The notes beneath the pieces are model-generated. The model was not told the DNA's origin and did not search any database. It saw nothing but the letters and a program-made list of their open reading frames with translations. The position numbers and the translations under genes are program-made. A stretch of 21,868 bases of DNA, from NCBI GenBank assembly GCA_937874275.1, contig CALNAU010000214.1, positions 1 to 21,868 on the forward strand, given 5' to 3'. Below, one piece after another: positions 15,626 to 21,868 of this stretch. Origin of the DNA: an uncultured Clostridia bacterium. Its GTDB lineage: Bacteria; Bacillota; Clostridia; Christensenellales; Aristaeellaceae. Positions within the stretch are counted from its first letter, which is position 1, and every line of letters begins with the position of its first letter.

Positions 15626-16696
15626 TCAGCCAAGTTCGGCCAGCACCAGGTCGGTCATCTGCGCACAGCTCACCGATGGCCCGCCGAGGGCAATATCCGC
15701 CGTGCGCGCGCCGGATTCCAGCACCCGCTGCACCGCTCCCTCTACGGCATCCGCCTCCTGCTTCAAGCCAAAGGACAGCCGCAGCATCATGGCCACCGAC
15801 AAAATCGTGGCGATGGGGTTAGCCAGGCCCTTACCCGCGATGTCGGGCGCGGAGCCGTGGATGGGCTCGTACATGCCGCGCTTGTCCTCGCCCAAAGAGG
15901 CCGAGGGCAGAAGCCCGATGGAGCCCGTCAGCTTGGACGCCTCATCGGACAGAATATCCCCAAACAGGTTGCTGGTGACAATGACGTCAAACTGCGCGGG
16001 GTTGCCCACCAGCTGCATGGCGGCATTGTCCACCAGCATGTCGCTGAGCATCACGTCCGGATACTCCGAGGCCAGGCCATGCACCGTCTCCCGCCACAGG
16101 CGGGACGACTCCAGCACATTGGCCTTGTCGATGCTGCACAGGCGCTTGCCGCGGCCCTGGGCCAGCTCAAAGGCCACGCGGGCGATGCGCTCAATCTCTT
16201 TGACGGAGTAGATTTCGGTGTCGTAGGCCTGCTGGCCGTCCGGGCTGTCCTTGCGGCCGCTGGGGCCAAAGTACATGCCGCCGGTTAGCTCCCGCACAAT
16301 CACCATGTCAAAGCCGGCGTCGGCGATGTCCGCGCGCAGGGGGCTGGCCTCCTTCAATTCGGGATACAGCTTGGCCGGGCGCAGGTTGGCGAACAGGCCC
16401 AATTCCTTGCGGATGGCCAGCAGTGCGCGCTCGGGCCGCAGGTGGCCGGGCAATGCATCCCACTTGGGGCCGCCCACCGCACCCAGCAGCACGCTATCAG
16501 CTTGCTTACAGCGCTTGAGGCTGTCCTCGGGCAGCGGCATGCCAAGGGCATCCAGCGCGGCGCCGCCTGCCAGCACCTGGTCAAACACAAAGCTGTGGCC
16601 GTATGTGCGCCCAACCTGCTCCAGCATCTGCTGGGCGGATTGCGTGATTTCCGGCCCGATGCCGTCGCCCGCCACCACCGCGATGTGATAGGTCAT
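15626..16696 (-). CDS. leuB: 3-isopropylmalate dehydrogenase
   Basis: LeuB oxidises and decarboxylates (2R,3S)-3-isopropylmalate to 4-methyl-2-oxopentanoate with NAD. In organisms using the citramalate route the same enzyme turns 3-methylmalate into 2-oxobutyrate. The 356-residue protein shows the family landmarks: AVVAGDGIGPE at the N-terminus, LLGAVGGPKWD (75-85), RELTGGMYFG, the metal/substrate signature SNLFGDILSDEASKLTGSIG and the NAD-binding HGSAPDIAGKGLANP. It begins at ATG 16696, overlapping the leuD stop (ATGA), with AAGGAGG (16703-16709 on the plus strand) 6 bases upstream. With cimA in the same operon, a double role in leucine and isoleucine synthesis is likely. Confidence 0.96.
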   Translation of the reverse strand: MTYHIAVVAGDGIGPEITQSAQQMLEQVGRTYGHSFVFDQVLAGGAALDALGMPLPEDSLKRCKQADSVLLGAVGGPKWDALPGHLRPERALLAIRKELGLFANLRPAKLYPELKEASPLRADIADAGFDMVIVRELTGGMYFGPSGRKDSPDGQQAYDTEIYSVKEIERIARVAFELAQGRGKRLCSIDKANVLESSRLWRETVHGLASEYPDVMLSDMLVDNAAMQLVGNPAQFDVIVTSNLFGDILSDEASKLTGSIGLLPSASLGEDKRGMYEPIHGSAPDIAGKGLANPIATILSVAMMLRLSFGLKQEADAVEGAVQRVLESGARTADIALGGPSVSCAQMTDLVLAELG

Positions 16697-17184
16697 GCCC
16701 GGCCTCCTTCCATGGTCCTCATGGCCTGCATGAGGCCGCCCGCGGCCACAATGCCCTGCAGAAACGCCGGAAACGGCGCGAAGGTGCGCTTCTCGTGCTG
16801 GGTCAGGTTTTCGATGACGCCGGCGGACAAATCCACCGCCAGCTCATCCCCCGCCGCCACCGGGATATCGCTCACCACGATGGGCAGGCCGATGTTGATG
16901 GCGTTGCGATAGAAGATGCGCGCAAAGGAGCGCGCCACCACGCAGGATACGCCCGCGTGCTTGATGGCCAGCGGCGCGTGTTCGCGCGAGGAGCCGCAGC
17001 CGAAGTTGTCGCCCGCGGCGATGATATCGCCCGGCTGTACCCGCTTCACAAATTCGGCGTCAATATCCTCCATGCAGTGGCGGGCCAATTCCTTGGGGTC
17101 GGCGGTGTTGAGGTAGCGGGCGGGGATGATGACATCCGTATCCACATGGTTGCCGTAGACATGCGCTTTGCCTTGCAGTTTCAT
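16693..17184 (-). CDS. leuD: 3-isopropylmalate dehydratase small subunit
   Basis: LeuD is the swivel-domain partner of LeuC; the heterodimer isomerises 2-isopropylmalate to 3-isopropylmalate, and can process citramalate to 3-methylmalate. The 163-residue product fits the short LeuD form. It has VDTDVIIPARYL (14-25) and the hallmark GDNFGCGSSREHAP (58-71), then ARSFARIFYRNAINIGLP (89-106). The start is ATG 17184, overlapping the leuC stop (ATGA) with AAGGAG 7 bases before it. The frame is open further upstream to 17379, but that part is antiframe to leuC and does not match LeuD. leuB follows by ATGA overlap. Confidence 0.96.
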   Translation of the reverse strand: MKLQGKAHVYGNHVDTDVIIPARYLNTADPKELARHCMEDIDAEFVKRVQPGDIIAAGDNFGCGSSREHAPLAIKHAGVSCVVARSFARIFYRNAINIGLPIVVSDIPVAAGDELAVDLSAGVIENLTQHEKRTFAPFPAFLQGIVAAGGLMQAMRTMEGGRA

Positions 17185-18458
17185 TGTGCTTCTCCTTCCA
17201 GTTCCGCGGGGGAGGCCAGGCGGCCCAATACCGCGCTGGCGGCCGCCACGTAGGGGCTGGCCAGGTATACCTCGCTCTTGGGATGGCCCATGCGGCCCAC
17301 AAAGTTGCGGTTGGTGGTGGACACACAGCGCTCCCCCTCGGCCAGAATACCCATATGACCGCCCAGGCAGGGCCCGCAAGTGGGGGTGGAGACGGCGCAG
17401 CCCGCGTCCAGGAACACCTGGAACAGGCCCTCCTTCATGGCGTCCTCATAGATTTGCTGGGTGGCCGGGATGATGATGACGCGTGTATCCTGCGCCACCT
17501 GCCTGCCGCGCAGCACCTGGGCTGCCTGCTGCATGTCGCACAGGCGGCCATTGGTGCAGGAACCGATTACAACCTGGTCGATGCGCAGGTCATCCGGGAT
17601 GTCGTCAAACCCGCGGGCATTCTCCGGCAGGTGTGGGAAAGCCACGGTGAGCGGCACCTCGCTCAGGTTGATATCAATCACGCGGGCATACCGCGCGTCC
17701 GGGTCGGCTTCGTACACACGGGGCTCCTTGGCGCCGTGGTCCTTCAAATAGGCCAGGGTCTGCGCGTCCACAGGGAAGATGCCGTTCTTGCCGCCCGCCT
17801 CGATGGCCATGTTGCAGATGCACAGGCGGTCATCCACGCTGAGGCTGTCGACGCCGGGACCCGAAAACTCCAGCGACTGGTACAGTGCCCCATCCACGCC
17901 AATCAGGCCGATGAGGTGCAAAATAACATCCTTGCCGCTCACCCAGGGCTGCAGTTTGCCCGTCAGGCGCACGCTGATGGCCTCCGGCACGCGGAACCAG
18001 GCCTTGCCGTACGCCATGCCTGCCGCCATGTCGGTGGAGCCGACGCCGGTGGAAAATGCCCCCAGCGCGCCATAGGTGCAGGTGTGGCTGTCGGCGCCGA
18101 TAATCAGATCGCCCGCCGTCACCAGCCCCTGCTCGGGCAGCAGCACATGCTCGATGCCCACGCGCCCCACATCGTAGAAGTGCGCCACGCCCTGCTCCCT
18201 GGCAAAACGGCGCACCTGGCGGCTTTGCTCGGCCGCCTTGATGTCCTTGTTGGGGGTGAAGTGATCCAGCACCAGCGCCACCTTGTCCCCATCAAACACA
18301 CGGTCGCAGCCGGCCTTCTCAAACTCGTTGATGGCGACAGGTGCGGTGATATCGTTGGCCATCACCAAATCCAAATCGGCCAGCACCATCTCCCCCGCCT
18401 TCAGGGATTGCTTGCCGCAGTGCGCGGCCAGTATTTTTTGTGTCATCGTCATGCCCAT
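17181..18458 (-). CDS. leuC: 3-isopropylmalate dehydratase large subunit
   Basis: LeuC is the [4Fe-4S] aconitase-family subunit that works with LeuD. The 425-residue protein is of the shorter form paired with a short LeuD. Visible landmarks are ANDITAPVAI (34-43), DHFTPNKD (65-72), GADSHTCTYGALGAFSTGVGS (121-141), and the three cluster cysteines C301 (IGSCTNGR), C361 and C364 (TCGPCLGG). The ATG at 18458 is chosen because AAGGAGGG lies 9 bases before it; this overlaps the cimA stop by 10 bases. An ATG at 18452 would give the 4-base ATGA overlap usual in this operon but sits 15 bases from the ribosome site. The oxygen-sensitive cluster fits an anaerobic life style. Confidence 0.96.
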   Translation of the reverse strand: MGMTMTQKILAAHCGKQSLKAGEMVLADLDLVMANDITAPVAINEFEKAGCDRVFDGDKVALVLDHFTPNKDIKAAEQSRQVRRFAREQGVAHFYDVGRVGIEHVLLPEQGLVTAGDLIIGADSHTCTYGALGAFSTGVGSTDMAAGMAYGKAWFRVPEAISVRLTGKLQPWVSGKDVILHLIGLIGVDGALYQSLEFSGPGVDSLSVDDRLCICNMAIEAGGKNGIFPVDAQTLAYLKDHGAKEPRVYEADPDARYARVIDINLSEVPLTVAFPHLPENARGFDDIPDDLRIDQVVIGSCTNGRLCDMQQAAQVLRGRQVAQDTRVIIIPATQQIYEDAMKEGLFQVFLDAGCAVSTPTCGPCLGGHMGILAEGERCVSTTNRNFVGRMGHPKSEVYLASPYVAAASAVLGRLASPAELEGEAQ

Positions 18459-20029
18459 GTGAGCCGTCCCTCCTTCTTGTGCAGAATGTATTCAATAGAA
18501 TCCGACAGCGCCTGCCAGCTGGCGGCGATGATGTCGGTGGATACGCCGACGGTGGTCCAGCTGTGCTTGCCGTCGGACGATTCAATCAGGACCCGTACCT
18601 TGGAGGCCGTTGCCTCATCCCCCGTCAGCACACGCACCTTGTAGTCGGTCAGGCGCACCTTGTTAAGCGCCGGATAGAACACGCTGAGCGCCTTGCGCAA
18701 GGCCGAGTCCAGCGCGTTGACGGGGCCATTGCCCATGGCGGCGGTGGTCTCCCGCTCGCCGTCCACCTGGATGCTGAGCATGGCGGAGGCACTGGTCTCG
18801 CCATCAGGCGGCGGAAATTCGCCGCTGGTGCGGTACATGCCCAGCTGAAAGTGCGGGATAAAGCGGGCAAGAGTCTTTAGTATCATCAGCTCAAAGCTGG
18901 CGTCCGCCGCCTCAAACTGAAAGCCCTCCATCTCCAGCTCCTTCAGGCGCTTCACAATGGCGGCCACCTCGGGCGAATCCTTATCCAGGTAGGGGGCGAT
19001 GCTCTCCAGCTTGGCCAGCACCGTGGTGCGGCCGGATACCTCGCTCATCAAAAAGCGCCGGCTGTTGCCCACAGCCTCGGGCTCGATATGCTCAAACGAG
19101 GCGCTGAGCTTTTGTACGCCATCCACATGCATGCCGCCCTTGTGGGCGAAGGCGCTGCTGCCCACATAGGGGCTGCCGGAGGCGACAGACAGGTTGGCGA
19201 TGTCCATTACTTCGCGCGCGATGAAGGTAAGCTGCTTCAGGTCGCCCGAGGCGCCTGTGTAGCCCATCTTGAGCCGCAGCGTGGGGATGATTTCGCTGAG
19301 GTTGGCGTTGCCGCATCGCTCGCCGATGCCGGTGAAGGTGCCCTGCACCTGCCGGGCGCCGGCCTGCACCGCCAGTAGCGAGGAGGCCACCGCGCAGCCG
19401 ATGTCGTCGTGGCAGTGAATGCCGACCGTGGCATCGGGGAAGGCTTCGCAGACTTTCCTGACCCCATCCTGCACAAAGCCGGGCAGGCTGCCGCCATTGG
19501 TATCGCACAGGCACAGGGTATCGGCCCCCGCCTGGCGCGCGACACGCAGCACCTGCATGGCATAGTCCGGGTTGTGCAGGTAGCCGTCAAACCAATGCTC
19601 CGCGTCAAAGATGACCTCGCGGCCCTGCGCCTTGAGATAGGCCACGGTATCGCCCACCAGGTCCAGGTTTTCCTGCAGGGTGGCCTGCAGCACCCTGTCC
19701 ACATGCAGGTCCCACGATTTCCCGAAGATGCTGACCACCGGGGTCTCCGCCCGCAGGAGGGAGAGCACGTTGTCATCCTCCTGCACCTTCATGCGCTTGC
19801 GGCGGGTGCTTCCAAAGGCGCACAGCCGCGCGTGGCGCAGGGGCTGCTCCTTCATGCGCTCGAAAAAGGCAATGTCCTTGGGGTTGGAAAAAGGGTTGCC
19901 CGCCTCGATATAGTCCACGCCAAAGCCGTCCAGCGCATGGGCAATGGCCAGCTTGTCTGTCACCGAAAACGAGATGCCCTCCCCCTGGGCGCCGTCGCGC
20001 AGGGTGCTATCAAAGATTTCTATCTTCAT
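18449..20029 (-). CDS. cimA: Citramalate synthase (CimA-type, DRE-TIM metallolyase family)
   Basis: CimA condenses pyruvate and acetyl-CoA to (R)-citramalate, starting a threonine-independent path to 2-oxobutyrate and isoleucine. The 526-residue protein opens with FDSTLRDGAQGEG; metal and catalytic residues are R11, D12, the HCH pair H205/H207 and N241 in IGERCGNANL. The linker SAFAHKGGMHVDGVQ and a C-terminal LeuA-type dimerisation/allosteric domain (about 390-526) complete it. The AQGEGISFSVTDKL start, length and domain order match the CimA branch rather than LeuA, which is encoded just upstream. It overlaps leuA by ATGA and lacks a strong ribosome site, suggesting translational coupling. 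LeuC, LeuD and LeuB, encoded next, can carry out the later steps. End-product inhibition by isoleucine is common in the family but not shown here. Confidence 0.93.
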   Translation of the reverse strand: MKIEIFDSTLRDGAQGEGISFSVTDKLAIAHALDGFGVDYIEAGNPFSNPKDIAFFERMKEQPLRHARLCAFGSTRRKRMKVQEDDNVLSLLRAETPVVSIFGKSWDLHVDRVLQATLQENLDLVGDTVAYLKAQGREVIFDAEHWFDGYLHNPDYAMQVLRVARQAGADTLCLCDTNGGSLPGFVQDGVRKVCEAFPDATVGIHCHDDIGCAVASSLLAVQAGARQVQGTFTGIGERCGNANLSEIIPTLRLKMGYTGASGDLKQLTFIAREVMDIANLSVASGSPYVGSSAFAHKGGMHVDGVQKLSASFEHIEPEAVGNSRRFLMSEVSGRTTVLAKLESIAPYLDKDSPEVAAIVKRLKELEMEGFQFEAADASFELMILKTLARFIPHFQLGMYRTSGEFPPPDGETSASAMLSIQVDGERETTAAMGNGPVNALDSALRKALSVFYPALNKVRLTDYKVRVLTGDEATASKVRVLIESSDGKHSWTTVGVSTDIIAASWQALSDSIEYILHKKEGRLTWA

Positions 20030-21540
20030 GCCATATCCGGCCCAATCAGTTTATTCAAGCCATTCACATAGGCCAGCACGCTGGCCTCCACCACGTCGGT
20101 GGACAGCCCGCGGCCGCTGACCGTCTCCTCCCCGCGGCTGATTTTGAGGATGGCCTCGCCCTGGGCGTCACGGCCCTGGGAGATGGTCTGGATGGCGTAA
20201 TCCTCCAGCGCGTGTCCGCGCACCGGCATGATTTTGTCGATGGCGTTGAACGCGGCCTCGATGGGCCCGTTGCCGACGGCCACTTCTTCAATCACCTTTT
20301 CACCGTCCGACAGCCGCACCACCGCCGAGGCGGAGACCGAGTTGCCCGAGTTGACGGTGAACCGCTCCAACTTGTAGCCGCTGGCGATGGGCGTATCCCG
20401 GTAGCTGACCAGCGCCTCCAGGTCCCGGGTGGAGATGGTCTTCTTGCGGTCACACAGGTCCTTGAAGCGGTCGAAAATGTGCGTCATCTCCTCCGCCGTC
20501 ACCTCATAGCCCAGGCGGTTGAGGGCGTCCTCCACCGCGTGCTTGCCCGAATGCTTGCCCAGCACGATGTTGTTTTGCTTCAGGCCCACCGTCTCCGGCG
20601 CCATGATTTCATAGGTTTCCCGGTTGGCCAGCACACCATGCTGATGGATGCCCGACTCATGGGCAAAGGCATTGCGGCCTACCACCGCCTTGTTGATGGG
20701 GGCGCTGATGCCCAAAATGTGATACACCAGGCGGCTGGTGGGGTAGAGCTTGGTGGTATCGATGTGCGACTGCGCGACGTACACATCCCGGCGGGTGTGC
20801 AGCGCCATCACGATCTCCTCCAGTGCGGCGTTGCCCGCGCGCTCGCCGATGCCGTTGATGGTGCACTCAATCTGGGTGACCCCGGCGCTGAGGGCAGCCA
20901 GGCTGTTGGCCACGCCCAGGCCCAGGTCGTTGTGGCAGTGGGTGGCCAGCTCCACTTTTTCAATCCCGGGCACATTGTCCATGATGTAGGCCACCATGCA
21001 CCGCATCTCCTCGGGCACAGAATAGCCCACGGTGTCCGGCAGATTGATGACGGTGGCCCCGGCCTTGACGGCGGCCTCCACCGCGCGGGCTAGGAAGGGT
21101 AGCTCGCTGCGCGTGGCATCCTCGGCGGAAAACTGCACGTCCGGGCAATACCCCTTGGCATGGCTGACGGCGGATGAGATGGCGTCCAACACCTCCTGCT
21201 CGCTCATCTTGAGCTTGTAGCGCATGTGGGTGGGCGACGTAGCCAGGAAGGTATGGATGCGGGGCGAGGCCGCGTCCTTCACTGCCTCCCAGGCGGTATC
21301 AATGTCCTTTTTCACGGCGCGCGACAGGCTGGCCACGCTGCAATGCTTGACCGCCTTGGCGACCGCGCGCACGGCCTCAAAATCGCCCTTGGAGGCGATG
21401 GCAAAGCCCGCCTCAATCACATCCACGCCCAACTTTTCCAGCGCCAGGGCAATCTCCACCTTCTCGTGCAGGTCCATGCTGCAACCGGGCGCCTGTTCGC
21501 CGTCGCGCAGGGTGGTGTCAAATATCTTATAGGTTTTCAT
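20026..21540 (-). CDS. leuA: 2-isopropylmalate synthase
   Basis: LeuA condenses 3-methyl-2-oxobutanoate and acetyl-CoA, the committed step of leucine synthesis. The 504-residue protein has the bacterial type 1 layout: catalytic barrel starting IFDTTLRDGEQAPG (R12, D13), metal ligands H201 and H203 in ATHCHNDLGLG and N237 in IGERAGN, the linker FAHESGIHQHGVL, and a C-terminal regulatory domain (about 385-504) with RGLSTDVVEASVLAYVNGLN, expected to bind leucine for feedback inhibition. The ATG at 21540 overlaps the ilvD stop (ATGA), with AAGGAG 7 bases upstream. cimA follows by another ATGA overlap. Confidence 0.96.
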   Translation of the reverse strand: MKTYKIFDTTLRDGEQAPGCSMDLHEKVEIALALEKLGVDVIEAGFAIASKGDFEAVRAVAKAVKHCSVASLSRAVKKDIDTAWEAVKDAASPRIHTFLATSPTHMRYKLKMSEQEVLDAISSAVSHAKGYCPDVQFSAEDATRSELPFLARAVEAAVKAGATVINLPDTVGYSVPEEMRCMVAYIMDNVPGIEKVELATHCHNDLGLGVANSLAALSAGVTQIECTINGIGERAGNAALEEIVMALHTRRDVYVAQSHIDTTKLYPTSRLVYHILGISAPINKAVVGRNAFAHESGIHQHGVLANRETYEIMAPETVGLKQNNIVLGKHSGKHAVEDALNRLGYEVTAEEMTHIFDRFKDLCDRKKTISTRDLEALVSYRDTPIASGYKLERFTVNSGNSVSASAVVRLSDGEKVIEEVAVGNGPIEAAFNAIDKIMPVRGHALEDYAIQTISQGRDAQGEAILKISRGEETVSGRGLSTDVVEASVLAYVNGLNKLIGPDMA

Positions 21541-21868
21541 TCAACATCTCCTTCCAATGCCAGCACGGCCCCCCGGTCGGCCGAGGAGACCATCGCGGCA
21601 TAGCGCCTGAGGTAACCGGTTACGGGCGGGCGCTGCGGCGCCACAAAGGCGGCTTTGCGCCGCGCAAGTTCATCCTCCGCCACGCGCAGGCTGATTTGCC
21701 GGGCGGGGATATCAATGTCGATGATGTCGCCGTCCTCCACCAGGCCGATTAGCCCGCCGGAGGCCGCTTCGGGCGAGACATGCCCAATGGCGGCGCCTCG
21801 GGTGGCGCCCGAGAAGCGCCCATCGGTAATCAGCGCCACATCCTCATCCAGGCCCATGCCGGCGATGG
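21537..21868 (-). CDS. ilvD: Dihydroxyacid dehydratase, C-terminal part (cut off by window edge)
   Basis: IlvD is an iron-sulfur dehydratase converting dihydroxy acids to the 2-oxo acid precursors of valine, leucine and isoleucine. Only the last 110 codons or so are visible; the frame is open to the right edge. The stretch IAGMGLDEDVALITDGRFSGATRG is the highly conserved C-terminal IlvD signature, followed by GHVSPEAASGGLIGLVEDGDII. The end (TGYLRRYAAMVSSADRGAV) is also typical. It overlaps leuA by ATGA, so it lies upstream in the same operon. The operon promoter and any leader control would lie outside the window. Confidence 0.96.
   Translation of the reverse strand, partial: IAGMGLDEDVALITDGRFSGATRGAAIGHVSPEAASGGLIGLVEDGDIIDIDIPARQISLRVAEDELARRKAAFVAPQRPPVTGYLRRYAAMVSSADRGAVLALEGDVE

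Noticed and set aside
17185..17379. N-terminal extension making a 228-residue LeuD
   Set aside because: It overlaps the leuC coding region in another frame, and LeuD begins in its usual way at 17184 after a good ribosome site.
17184..18644. 486-codon open frame on the plus strand opposite leuC and cimA
   Set aside because: It is antisense to two clear genes, has low-complexity His/Ala/Gly-rich translation and no family match. Long antisense frames are expected in such GC-rich DNA.
1..21868. CRISPR arrays, insertion sequences, tRNA or rRNA genes, prophage or defence genes
   Set aside because: I found no regularly spaced repeats, transposase motifs, tRNA-like cloverleaf ends or phage proteins; the window is almost completely filled by housekeeping genes.

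Overview
This 21.9 kb window is densely coding, GC-rich bacterial chromosome with almost no intergenic DNA. Genes of the RecD2, ComFC, RecX and clostridial-type flavodiiron families, consensus SigA-type promoter elements and strong AGGAGG ribosome sites suggest a high-GC anaerobic member of the Bacillota (Clostridia). That placement is an inference; no rRNA or other direct marker is present. I see no mobile element, CRISPR array, tRNA or rRNA, and no gene-free stretch over 300 bases.

Layout. (1) 1-4992, + strand: a cut-off GT4-type glycosyltransferase, a TIM-barrel sugar isomerase/epimerase-like protein, the RecD2 helicase and a ComFC-like phosphoribosyltransferase, in tight succession. (2) 4980-11229, - strand (read right to left): flavodiiron protein, serine hydrolase, Fe-S aldo/keto reductase, Lgt, a second serine hydrolase and RecX. 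The end of recX overlaps the end of comFC by 13 bases. (3) 11230-11396: a divergent promoter region, the only sizeable intergenic space. (4) 11397-12523, + strand: ilvE with its own promoter and a strong intrinsic terminator. (5) 12536-21868, - strand (read right to left): ilvD (cut off by the window edge), leuA, cimA, leuC, leuD, leuB, serC, serA and a second TIM-barrel protein.

How the genes work together. Region 5 combines leucine synthesis (LeuA, LeuCD, LeuB) with a citramalate synthase (CimA). CimA would make citramalate from pyruvate and acetyl-CoA; LeuCD and LeuB can then convert citramalate to 2-oxobutyrate, giving a threonine-independent route into isoleucine. IlvD supplies the branched 2-oxo acids and IlvE, facing the operon, does the final transamination. 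SerC and SerA add the first two steps of serine synthesis from 3-phosphoglycerate. Acetohydroxyacid synthase, IlvC and SerB are not in the window.

Most junctions are exact 4-base start/stop overlaps (ATGA, once TTGA), so translational coupling is a pervasive feature. Nothing here amounts to a clearly new system. The most interesting points are the mixed leucine/isoleucine/serine operon with an uncharacterised TIM-barrel protein at its end, the odd composition of the flavodiiron-led operon, inverted repeats inside both divergent promoters, and an atypical active-site segment in SerA.
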